7,490 bases of DNA from NCBI GenBank assembly GCA_028706735.1, contig JAQTVS010000128.1, forward strand, positions 1 through 7,490. Direction: 5' to 3'. Below are positions 1 to 7,319 of the stretch, piece by piece (positions within the stretch are counted from its first letter, which is position 1; the number at the start of each line of letters is the position of its first letter). The notes under the pieces were generated by a model. That model saw only the letters and a program-made list of their open reading frames with translations. It was not told where the DNA came from and searched no databases. Position numbers and translations under genes: made by a program. This DNA comes from Thiomonas sp. (GTDB lineage: Bacteria; Pseudomonadota; Gammaproteobacteria; Burkholderiales; Burkholderiaceae_C).

Positions 1-511
<511 letters not shown>

Positions 512-528
512 GCATTCAGTGCAATTGA

Positions 529-555
529 GCCCGGGCTGACCGCCCGGGTTTTTTT
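529..555 (+). terminator. Rho-independent terminator of the histone-like gene
   Basis: A 7-bp all-GC stem, CCCGGGC (530-536) and GCCCGGG (542-548), closes a 5-nt loop and is followed at once by seven T (549-555). It lies 18 bp after the histone-like stop codon and ends 15 bp before the start of the next gene. Confidence 0.9.
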
Positions 556-570
556 ATTTCCGCATTCCGC

Positions 571-894
571 ATGCCTTCCTCGGACCGCTATCCCGCCTGG
601 CTTCACCCCGCCGGTGCTGCTTGCCAGCTTGATGTGCATGTCGTGCCCAATGCGCGCCGCACCGAAGTGGACGGCGAGCATGGCGGGGCTTTGCGTGTGC
701 GGCTGGGCGCGCCTGCGGTGGACGGCAAGGCCAATGCGGCGTTGACCGATTACTTGGCGCAATGTTGCGATTTGCCGCGCCGCGCCGTGCAACTCAAGAG
801 CGGCCTGACCGCCCGGCGCAAGCGGGTGCAGATCGACGCCTCGGCGGGTGCGGTATGGTTGCGCCTATCTGCCTTATTACAGCAGTCCGGTTGA
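571..894 (+). CDS. yggU: DUF167 / YggU-family protein
   Basis: A 107-aa protein of the small DUF167 (UPF0235, YggU) family, whose molecular function is not established. The family core is clear: a first strand with VHVVPNARR (residues 23-31), [18 protein letters not shown] (about 41-58), and a C-terminal [12 protein letters not shown] stretch (about 77-88). Length is normal for the family (about 95-110 aa). The start at 571 places the usual short PAWL-type leader ahead of the first conserved strand, and no better start follows. There is no convincing Shine-Dalgarno sequence: the upstream gene's terminator T-run ends 15 bp before the ATG, so the promoter must overlap the terminator or the histone-like gene, or the gene relies on readthrough. 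dcd starts 19 bp after its stop in the same direction, so the two may be cotranscribed. In many proteobacteria yggU sits beside yggT; here yggT is not visible. Confidence 0.9.
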   Translation: MPSSDRYPAWLHPAGAACQLDVHVVPNARRTEVDGEHGGALRVRLGAPAVDGKANAALTDYLAQCCDLPRRAVQLKSGLTARRKRVQIDASAGAVWLRLSALLQQSG

Positions 895-913
895 GCCAGG
901 CTGCCCCGACATC

Positions 914-1480
914 ATGAGCATCAAATCCGATCAGTGGATCCGCCGCATGGCGCAAAACACGGCGATGATCGAGCCGTTCGAGCCCGCGCAGGTGCGCGAA
1001 GTCGGCGGGCATCGCATCATCAGCTATGGCACGTCGAGCTATGGCTACGACATCCGTTGCGCCAACGAATTCAAGATCTTCACCAACATCAACAGCACCA
1101 TCGTCGATCCGAAGAACTTCGATGAAAAGTCCTTTGTCGATTTTCATGGCGACGTGTGCATCATCCCGCCCAACAGCTTTGCGCTGGCGCGGACGATGGA
1201 GTATTTCCGCATCCCGCGCAACGTGCTCACCATCTGTCTGGGCAAGAGCACTTATGCCCGCTGCGGCATCATCGTCAACGTCACGCCGTTCGAGCCCGAG
1301 TGGGAAGGCTATGTGACGCTGGAGTTCAGCAACACCACGCCACTGCCCGCCAAGATTTACGCGGGAGAGGGCTGCGCGCAGGTGCTGTTCTTCGAGAGCG
1401 ACGAGGTCTGCGAGGTCAGCTACAAGGATCGCGGCGGAAAGTATCAGGGCCAGCACGGCGTGACGCTGCCGCGCGCCTGA
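914..1480 (+). CDS. dcd: dCTP deaminase
   Basis: A 188-aa cytosolic enzyme that deaminates dCTP to dUTP and ammonia, feeding the dUTPase/thymidylate route. The sequence is full length and highly conserved: N-terminal [25 protein letters not shown] at 37-49, [13 protein letters not shown] at 54-66, the substrate-site motif [10 protein letters not shown] at 110-119 with Ser112 and Arg116, Glu137 in TLEFSN as the probable catalytic acid, and the C-terminal lid [11 protein letters not shown] at 174-184. These match the Ser111/Arg115/Glu138 set described for the E. coli enzyme. The reading frame is open back to an ATG at 848, but that would add 22 unrelated residues inside yggU; the ATG at 914 gives the family N-terminus exactly. 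The ribosome binding site is weak (AGG about 14 bp upstream). The stop is only 10 bp from the stop of the opposing argH gene. Confidence 0.97.
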   Translation: MSIKSDQWIRRMAQNTAMIEPFEPAQVREVGGHRIISYGTSSYGYDIRCANEFKIFTNINSTIVDPKNFDEKSFVDFHGDVCIIPPNSFALARTMEYFRIPRNVLTICLGKSTYARCGIIVNVTPFEPEWEGYVTLEFSNTTPLPAKIYAGEGCAQVLFFESDEVCEVSYKDRGGKYQGQHGVTLPRA

Positions 1481-1490
1481 TCGCTTCGCT

Positions 1491-2891
<1,401 letters not shown>

Positions 2892-2983
2892 GGGGAGACT
2901 TCGCAGTGTGGCGTCGCAGCGCCAATGTCGGAAACGGTCAATTTTAGAGAAGCCTTGCAGATTCGGCCTGCAACACCAGGGAC
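2892..2983. promoter_or_regulatory. Divergent argH / algZ intergenic region with inverted repeat
   Basis: These 92 bp must hold promoters for argH (leftwards) and the kinase gene (rightwards). A perfect inverted repeat, TTGCAG (2955-2960), 7 bp, CTGCAA (2968-2973), ends 10 bp before the kinase ATG; it could be an operator or an RNA hairpin in the kinase leader. On the - strand a TAAAAT-like -10 (2941-2946) could serve argH, but no good -35 is seen. The - strand also reads ACCGTTTCC (2930-2938), a partial likeness to AlgR-type binding sites. All site assignments are inference. Confidence 0.4.
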
Positions 2984-4021
2984 ATGGCAGAACCCGTCAC
3001 ACAAAACGATACGGCAGTGCGTCTCGATATCTGTGGCGCTGGCAGCCTGGTGCGCGCACTGGCGGCGCTCAACGCGCTGCTGGCGCTCGTGCTGCTGATG
3101 CGCTTGCCTCTAGGCGATGGCCATATCGAGATGCTCCTGTTGCTCTCCTGGGTGGAGCCCGCGGCCTTGCTGTGGCTGGCGCTGATGTGCATGACGCAGC
3201 GGCTCTGGCGCCTGCGCGGCACCGTTGTCGTGCTGGGCGTGGCTGCGGCGTTGGGCGGCGTGTCCGCGTTGGGGCTGAATTTGATGGTGCAGCCCTTGTT
3301 TGCCGCGCTGGCGCCAGGGGCGGCGCAGCGGCCCTGGCAGGCGGCGCTGGCGGGTGCGGCGCTGGCACTGGTGTTCGTGCATTACTTGCAACTGCGCGCC
3401 CGCGCCTTCACCCCGATCGACATGCAGGCGCGGCTGAGTGAATTGCAGGCCCGCATCCGCCCGCACTTTCTGTTCAACACGCTGAACGCCGCCAGCGCCC
3501 TGGTGCGCGAGCAGCCCGAGCGTGCCGAAGCCGTGCTGGACGATCTGGCCGAGTTGTTCCGCGCCAGCGTGGGCAAGCCCGGCACGCTGGTCAGCCTGGA
3601 GCAGGAAATCGATCTGGCGCGGCGCTATCTCGATATCGAATCGGTGCGCTTCGGCGCGCGCATGCAGGTGCGATGGACGGTGGATGACACGCTGCTGCAG
3701 ATTCGAATCCCCACGCTCACCTTGCAGCCGCTGGTGGAAAACGCGGTGCGGCATGGCGTGGAGCGCAGCAGCCGCCCGGTGCAGATCGACATCGACGTGG
3801 GGCGGCGCCTGGGGCAGATCGAGGTCACCGTGCGCAACGATCTGCCGACGATGAACGACGCGGCCGCACCGCGCCGCAATGGCGTCGGCACCGGCACCGC
3901 GCTGCGCAATATCCGCCAGCGCCTGCATCTGCTGTACGACATTGCCGCCGAGGTGGATCAGGGCGAGGTGGTGGAGGATGGCGTGGCCCGCTGGCGCGCG
4001 CGACTACGCTTGCCGTTATGA
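2984..4021 (+). CDS. algZ: LytS/AlgZ-type membrane sensor histidine kinase
   Basis: A 345-aa inner-membrane sensor kinase of the His_kinase (LytS/YehU/AlgZ) family. The N-terminal part has about four hydrophobic segments (near residues 21-40, 49-70, 80-103 and 118-136) with very short loops, so no large periplasmic sensor domain is present. The cytoplasmic part begins near 145. The phosphoacceptor motif [12 protein letters not shown] gives His161; the ATP-binding part has the N-box [12 protein letters not shown] (Asn253) and a glycine-rich box [15 protein letters not shown] starting near 300. These motifs look complete, so the kinase should be active. The start at 2984 has an AGGG just 2-3 bp upstream, which is closer than ideal. 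Its stop overlaps the regulator start (ATGA, 4018-4021), so the two are translationally coupled. Pairing with a LytTR regulator and the divergent argH support the AlgZ (FimS) name. The signal sensed cannot be read from the sequence. Confidence 0.9.
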   Translation: MAEPVTQNDTAVRLDICGAGSLVRALAALNALLALVLLMRLPLGDGHIEMLLLLSWVEPAALLWLALMCMTQRLWRLRGTVVVLGVAAALGGVSALGLNLMVQPLFAALAPGAAQRPWQAALAGAALALVFVHYLQLRARAFTPIDMQARLSELQARIRPHFLFNTLNAASALVREQPERAEAVLDDLAELFRASVGKPGTLVSLEQEIDLARRYLDIESVRFGARMQVRWTVDDTLLQIRIPTLTLQPLVENAVRHGVERSSRPVQIDIDVGRRLGQIEVTVRNDLPTMNDAAAPRRNGVGTGTALRNIRQRLHLLYDIAAEVDQGEVVEDGVARWRARLRLPL

Positions 4022-4827
4022 ACGTGCTCCTGATCGACGACGAACCGCTGGCGCGCAGCCGCCTGCGCCGCCTGCTTGCTGAGCTGCCCGAGACCGCGCA
4101 GGCCGCAGTGGACGAAGCCGCTGACGCCGCAGAGGCCTGGGCCCTGTTGCGCGCGCACCGCTATGACGTGCTGCTGCTCGACATCCAGATGCCGGGTCAG
4201 AACGGGATGGATTTGGCGCGACGGCTGGCTGGAGATCCGGGCATGCATCACCCCGCCATTGTGTTTGTCACTGCGCATGAAGAACACGCACTCGATGCGT
4301 TTGGCGTGTCGGCAATCGACTATCTCACCAAGCCGGTGCGGCGCGAACGCCTGGCGCAGGCCATGGGCAAGGCCACGCTGTGGCTGCGTGCGCAAGGTGC
4401 GGCGCAGCCGTCGGCGCCCGCGGTCGATACGGTTTATCTGACCGTGCAAGACCACGGAGCGCTCAAGCGCGTGCCATTGACGGAGATTCTTTACTGCCGT
4501 GCAGAGTCCAAGTACACCGCCGTGCAGACCGCGCAGCAGCAGTACCTGGTGGACATCTCCCTGGCCGATCTGGAGCTGCGCCATCCGGAGCATTTCGTGC
4601 GCATCCATCGCGGCGCTCTGGTCGCAGCCCCAGCAATCCGCAGTCTGGAGCGGCCGGCCAATCCAGCGGATGGTTTCGCGCGTGCGCACGAGGACGGAGG
4701 CGCCGACGCTGATGCCGGCGCCTGGAGCCTGCACCTGCACGGCGTGCCAGACACTCTGCCGGTCAGCCGCAGGCGGGTCGCTGCGGTGCAGGCCCTGCTG
4801 CGGCGCGCGCGTTCAACCCACAAGTAA
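4018..4827 (+). CDS. algR: AlgR-type response regulator (REC + LytTR DNA-binding domain)
   Basis: A 269-aa cytosolic transcription regulator, partner of the kinase it overlaps. The receiver domain spans about 1-120: acidic pocket Asp7/Asp8/Glu9, phosphoacceptor Asp55 in LLLDIQMP, Thr85 in FVTAHEE and Lys105 in YLTKP. The LytTR DNA-binding domain spans about 137-265, with VYLTVQDHG, the EILYCRAESKYTAV segment, HFVRIHRGALV (192-202) and the closing LPVSRRRVAAVQALL. The family controls alginate, twitching and virulence in Pseudomonas (AlgR); targets here are unknown. An Ala/Gly/Asp-rich stretch at about 212-235 seems longer than I recall for AlgR proteins and probably forms a loop between strands. 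The last 15 bp, including the stop, are also the last 15 bp of the opposing uppP gene. The hemC gene that often follows algR is not present. Confidence 0.93.
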   Translation: MNVLLIDDEPLARSRLRRLLAELPETAQAAVDEAADAAEAWALLRAHRYDVLLLDIQMPGQNGMDLARRLAGDPGMHHPAIVFVTAHEEHALDAFGVSAIDYLTKPVRRERLAQAMGKATLWLRAQGAAQPSAPAVDTVYLTVQDHGALKRVPLTEILYCRAESKYTAVQTAQQQYLVDISLADLELRHPEHFVRIHRGALVAAPAIRSLERPANPADGFARAHEDGGADADAGAWSLHLHGVPDTLPVSRRRVAAVQALLRRARSTHK

Positions 4828-5634
4828 GGCGATGGCGCCGAGCAGCAGGCAGTAGATGCCGAAGGGCCGCAGCGCCTTTATCTCATGGTCGGTGAACCAG
4901 CGCATCAGAAACCAGGTGGATAGCCAGGCGAACACTCCCGCCAACACCCCGGCGACAGCGATGGCGCCCAGCAGTGCGTGCGGCACCCCGGCGTGCAGCA
5001 ATTTGGGTGTCTCCAGCACCCCGGCTGCGGCGATGATGGGAGTGGCGAGCAAAAACGAAAACTTCGCTGAATCGGCATAGTTCAACCCCAGTCCCAGGCC
5101 GGCAACCACGGTGGCGCCTGAGCGCGAAAAACCGGGAATCAGCGCCAACGCCTGCGCCAAGCCCACCAGAAAGGCACGCGACCATCCCAGCTTCGGCAGA
5201 TCGACCAGCCCGCGCCGGTGCTTGAGAAAGTCGCCGCCGAGCAGCAGCAGGCCGTTGAGCATGAGCGCGATGGCGGCAAAAGTGAAACCCCCGAACAGCG
5301 CCTTGATCTTGTGCGCCAGCAGCAGGCCGAGCAAGCCCGCCGGAATCGTGCCCACAATGATCAGCCACAGCAAGCGGGCGTCCGGGTTGGACGCCTTGCC
5401 ACCCGCGCGCAGCCAGCCGCCGATCAGCTGCGCCCAATCGCGCCAGAAGTAGATCAGCAGCGCCGTGGCCGTGCCGAGATGCAGCACAACGATGAAGGGT
5501 AGAAACCAGTCCGCCGTGCGGTCGATCGGCCAATGGAACAGTGCAGGAATGAGGATGCTGTGCCCCAGGCTGGAAATGGGGAACAGTTCGGTCACGCCTT
5601 GAAGCGCGGCGATGGCTAACAGGTAGAGGTGCAT
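4813..5634 (-). CDS. uppP: Undecaprenyl-diphosphatase (BacA/UppP)
   Basis: An inner-membrane enzyme that removes one phosphate from undecaprenyl pyrophosphate, recycling the lipid carrier for peptidoglycan and other envelope polymers; overproduction gives bacitracin resistance in E. coli. With the start at 5634 it has 273 aa, the length of the E. coli protein. The (E/Q)xxxE motif is present as QGVTE (residues 12-16), followed by PISSLGH with His25; the second signature PGFSRSG lies at 167-173 with Arg171. The rest is a run of hydrophobic helices. An in-frame ATG at 5688 would add 18 polar residues (291 aa) not typical of the family; neither start has a clear Shine-Dalgarno sequence, so I chose the family-like one. 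Its 3' end overlaps the algR-like gene by 15 bp tail to tail. It has its own promoter region shared with the divergent gene at 5789. Confidence 0.93.
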   Translation of the reverse strand: MHLYLLAIAALQGVTELFPISSLGHSILIPALFHWPIDRTADWFLPFIVVLHLGTATALLIYFWRDWAQLIGGWLRAGGKASNPDARLLWLIIVGTIPAGLLGLLLAHKIKALFGGFTFAAIALMLNGLLLLGGDFLKHRRGLVDLPKLGWSRAFLVGLAQALALIPGFSRSGATVVAGLGLGLNYADSAKFSFLLATPIIAAAGVLETPKLLHAGVPHALLGAIAVAGVLAGVFAWLSTWFLMRWFTDHEIKALRPFGIYCLLLGAIALLVG

Positions 5635-5688
5635 GGGCGATTTGTTGGTGAATTTGTGGCGCAGATTCTGACAGAGCAGTGCTGACAT

Positions 5689-5788
5689 TCATCTGAGAGC
5701 GCAAAGATGTTGCACTTTTTTACCGTTTGATTGTCACGGCATGGTCACGCGCAAACTTTACAGTTAATCCCCTGAGTGAGGGGGTTCT
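5689..5788. promoter_or_regulatory. Divergent region between uppP and the 193-aa protein gene
   Basis: The region is AT-richer than its surroundings, as expected for two divergent promoters, but I find no convincing -35/-10 pair; TTGTCA at 5731-5736 is a possible -35 for the rightward gene without a well-spaced -10. Two copies of GTCACG (5733-5738 and 5744-5749) lie 11 bp apart, one helical turn. ACAGTTAAT (5760-5768) fits the LytTR-regulator consensus as I recall it, and ACCGTTTGA (5722-5730) fits all but one position. Regulator binding is inference. Confidence 0.35.
5766..5786 (+). promoter_or_regulatory. Leader hairpin covering the ribosome binding site of the 5789 gene
   Basis: The sequences AATCCCCT (5766-5773) and AGGGGGTT (5779-5786) pair over 8 bp with a single G-T wobble, leaving a 5-nt loop GAGTG. 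The right arm is the purine-rich Shine-Dalgarno sequence, ending 2 bp before the ATG. If folded, the RNA would hide the ribosome binding site, which suggests translational control (heat, ligand, small RNA or ribosome competition). The pairing is seen directly; the regulatory role is inferred. Confidence 0.5.
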
Positions 5789-6370
5789 ATGTCTGAATTG
5801 CGTTTGGCGGATGTGCTGTGCAAAACTTCTGCGGGGCGTCGCGAGCAACAGCAGCGCAGCCACGCGCTGGGTGCGAAACAGCGGCATGTCCTGATTTTGT
5901 GCGATGGCCGCCGGACCCTGGGGGAGTTGTGCGCCCTGATGGGCGATTCCGTGTTCGCCTGCGCGCAGGAGCTCCTTGCATCAGGCCATGTCGAGAGGAT
6001 CCGCATGCAGGATGCGCACACGAGTGAGGCCCCCGCGTTGATTCCGTCTGCTGTCCCTGCAACGCAACTGGCGCAGGCGGTGGCGCCGCCCGCCAGGCGT
6101 TCCATCGCGTTGTCGCGCATGTATATGTTCGACATGATCGAGCGCTTGCTCGGTCACCACAGCGGCCCCGCGCGGGCGCATCTGCGCGCCGCAGACCAGC
6201 CTGATGCCTTGCTGCTGGCCTTGCAGGACTGTCTGCCGCTCATTGCAGAAGTCGCGGGCTCGGCACAGGCCGACAAGGTGCGGGCGCAGCTTTGCACCAT
6301 GCTGCCGGAAGACTGGGTGGTGCATTTCGAGCGTCCACACACCCAGCGCACCGGCGCAGAGATCGCTTAG
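5789..6370 (+). CDS. Uncharacterised 193-aa protein with two conserved-looking segments
   Basis: I do not recognise a named family with certainty. The protein looks soluble: no signal peptide and no membrane segment. It has three parts. Residues 1-72 are charged and helical, with QRHVLILCDGRRTLGEL (31-47) followed by ALMGDSV and ELLASGHVERI (61-71); this pattern of helix, DGRRTL turn and helix resembles winged-helix-like domains in betaproteobacterial proteins of unknown function. Residues 73-104 are an Ala/Pro-rich linker. Residues 105-180 form a second segment with SRMYMFDMIERLL (109-121) and a helical run ending in LPEDWVVHFERP. The start is fixed by a strong GAGGGGG Shine-Dalgarno sequence inside a hairpin. 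Codon use and GC content match the neighbours, so recent transfer is not indicated. A role in regulation or protein interaction is possible but only a guess. It stands alone: uppP diverges upstream, and 164 bp separate it from the cytochromes. Confidence 0.85.
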   Translation: MSELRLADVLCKTSAGRREQQQRSHALGAKQRHVLILCDGRRTLGELCALMGDSVFACAQELLASGHVERIRMQDAHTSEAPALIPSAVPATQLAQAVAPPARRSIALSRMYMFDMIERLLGHHSGPARAHLRAADQPDALLLALQDCLPLIAEVAGSAQADKVRAQLCTMLPEDWVVHFERPHTQRTGAEIA

Positions 6371-6534
6371 GAACGGATGCCCGAAGTGACAACCTGATTC
6401 AAAAACATGGAGTCTGCGTTTTGTCAATTCAGGAACGCGTTAAGGCTTGACTGCGACAAAATGACGCGATTGCGCGCAGGGCCTCCCTATAATGGGGCGC
6501 TTGTTCATTGGCTCTTTAGACTCTCGCGCTCGCA
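6371..6534 (+). promoter_or_regulatory. Non-coding leader and promoter region of the cytochrome pair
   Basis: No gene is seen in these 164 bp. A perfect -10 hexamer TATAAT lies at 6488-6493, so transcription should start near 6500, giving a leader of about 35 nt. No consensus -35 sits 16-18 bp upstream (CGCGAT at 6465-6470), which suggests an activator-dependent promoter. An imperfect inverted repeat, CCTGATTCAAAAAC (6393-6406) against GTTTTGTCAATTCAGG (6418-6433), lies farther upstream; it lacks a T-run after it, so it is not a standard terminator. Confidence 0.6.
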
Positions 6535-6870
6535 ATGAAAAAAGTCCTCTTTCTCGCTTCCCTGATGCTGGCGGCTTCCGCCCACGCGCAGGACGTGGTC
6601 GGTAACGCTGCCGAGGGCGCCAAGCTCGTGGCAACCTGCCAAGGCTGTCACAACATGGGCGGCGGCTATCGCTCCTCCTTCCCTGAAATCTATGCCGTGC
6701 CGATGATCAATGGCCAGAGCGCCCAGTACATCGTGGATTCACTCAAGGAATACAAAAAAGGCAATCGGCGTTTCCCCACGATGCGCGCAATCGCGGCGTC
6801 GCTGACCGACCAGCAGATGGCGGACATCGCCGCCTACTACGCCGTGCCCAAAGGGCAGCCCATCAAATAA
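6535..6870 (+). CDS. Periplasmic monohaem c-type cytochrome (c4-like domain)
   Basis: A 111-aa small electron carrier. Residues 1-18 are a Sec signal peptide (MKK, hydrophobic core, AHA cleavage before Gln19), so the mature protein of about 93 aa is periplasmic. One haem site CQGCH is at 35-39 (His39 proximal ligand); Met83 in FPTMRAIAASL is the likely distal ligand. The pattern of a conserved P-x-x-x-GQ-x-x-Y segment, a basic KKGNRRF stretch and a C-terminal IAAYYA helix is that of one cytochrome c4/c553-type class I domain. In the first segment it reads VPMINGQ where PKLAGQ is more usual (as in the next gene). No Shine-Dalgarno sequence precedes the ATG, but the signal peptide makes this start secure. 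It is followed 18 bp later by a second cytochrome and is surely cotranscribed with it. The electron donor and acceptor cannot be read from the window. Confidence 0.93.
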   Translation: MKKVLFLASLMLAASAHAQDVVGNAAEGAKLVATCQGCHNMGGGYRSSFPEIYAVPMINGQSAQYIVDSLKEYKKGNRRFPTMRAIAASLTDQQMADIAAYYAVPKGQPIK

Positions 6871-6888
6871 CAAGCGGGGAGATCCAGA

Positions 6889-7245
6889 ATGAAAAAAATT
6901 GTTTTGCTGGCTGCGGCCGGCCTTCTGATGGCGCAAGCCGCCAGCGCGGCAGACGTCAAAAAGGGGGAAGATCTGGTGAACAAGGGCGGTTGCATCGCCT
7001 GCCACGGCGCCGGACTCGACAAGCCCATCGCCCCCAACTATCCCAAGCTCGCCGGCCAGTATCAAAGTTATCTGTTCCACGCCCTGCAGCAATACCAAGC
7101 CAAGCACCAGACCCCGCTCTATGGCCGCAACAACGCCATCATGAGCGGCATGGTGGCGCAGTACAACACGCAGGACCTGCAGGACATCGCCGCCTATATC
7201 GCCAGCCTCAAGGGTGATCTCTACATCCGCGACGAAATGCATTGA
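6889..7245 (+). CDS. Periplasmic monohaem c-type cytochrome (c4/c553-like)
   Basis: A 118-aa small electron carrier with a Sec signal peptide (residues 1-20, cleavage after ASA) and a mature part of about 98 aa. The haem site is CIACH at 35-39; YPKLAGQYQSYL at 51-62 is the classic c4/c553 segment, and Met85 (NNAIMSGM) is the likely distal ligand, with Met88 as alternative. The C-terminal helix DLQDIAAYIASL closes the domain. A good Shine-Dalgarno sequence GGGGAG (6876-6881) sits 7 bp before the ATG, unlike the upstream gene. The two neighbours share domain type but differ clearly in sequence, so they are probably an old duplication with separate roles, or partners in one chain. A strong terminator follows, so the operon ends here. 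Class I cytochromes of this size serve oxidases, Sox or other dehydrogenases; which applies is unknown. Confidence 0.94.
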   Translation: MKKIVLLAAAGLLMAQAASAADVKKGEDLVNKGGCIACHGAGLDKPIAPNYPKLAGQYQSYLFHALQQYQAKHQTPLYGRNNAIMSGMVAQYNTQDLQDIAAYIASLKGDLYIRDEMH

Positions 7246-7271
7246 CCCGCACGGCGCGCGCAACGCACAGC

Positions 7272-7301
7272 AAAAAGCCCGGTGCATCACCGGGCTTTTT
7301 T
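7272..7301. terminator. Strong terminator between cytochrome operon and convergent membrane gene
   Basis: GCCCGGTG (7277-7284) and CACCGGGC (7288-7295) form a perfect 8-bp stem with a 3-nt CAT loop, extended by five A-T pairs (A 7272-7276 with T 7296-7300) and a T-run to 7301. The A-run on the left gives a T-run on the other strand, so it can stop both the cytochrome transcript and the opposing gene that ends at 7320. Confidence 0.95.
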
Positions 7302-7319
7302 CATTGGGAAACGCTTAGA

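Noticed and set aside
848..913. Longer dcd start at 848
   Set aside because: It would add 22 residues unlike the family and overlap yggU; the ATG at 914 matches the conserved N-terminus.
794..1456. Long open frame on the - strand across dcd
   Set aside because: It lies opposite highly conserved dcd codons, has no family resemblance, and is typical of antisense frames in high-GC DNA.
3110..3928. Long open frame on the - strand across the kinase gene
   Set aside because: The + strand has all kinase motifs; the reverse frame shows only Gln/His/Arg-rich low-information sequence.
3958..4740. Long open frame on the - strand across the regulator gene
   Set aside because: The receiver and LytTR domains on the + strand explain the region.
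5635..5688. Longer uppP start at 5688
   Set aside because: The 18 extra residues are polar and not typical of the family, and there is no ribosome binding site; it remains possible but less likely.
4828..5700. hemC expected downstream of algR
   Set aside because: The region codes for uppP on the other strand; no porphobilinogen deaminase motif is present.
4883..5704. Second long - strand frame within uppP
   Set aside because: It is a shifted frame of uppP, rich in Arg, His and Ala, without the membrane pattern of the true frame.
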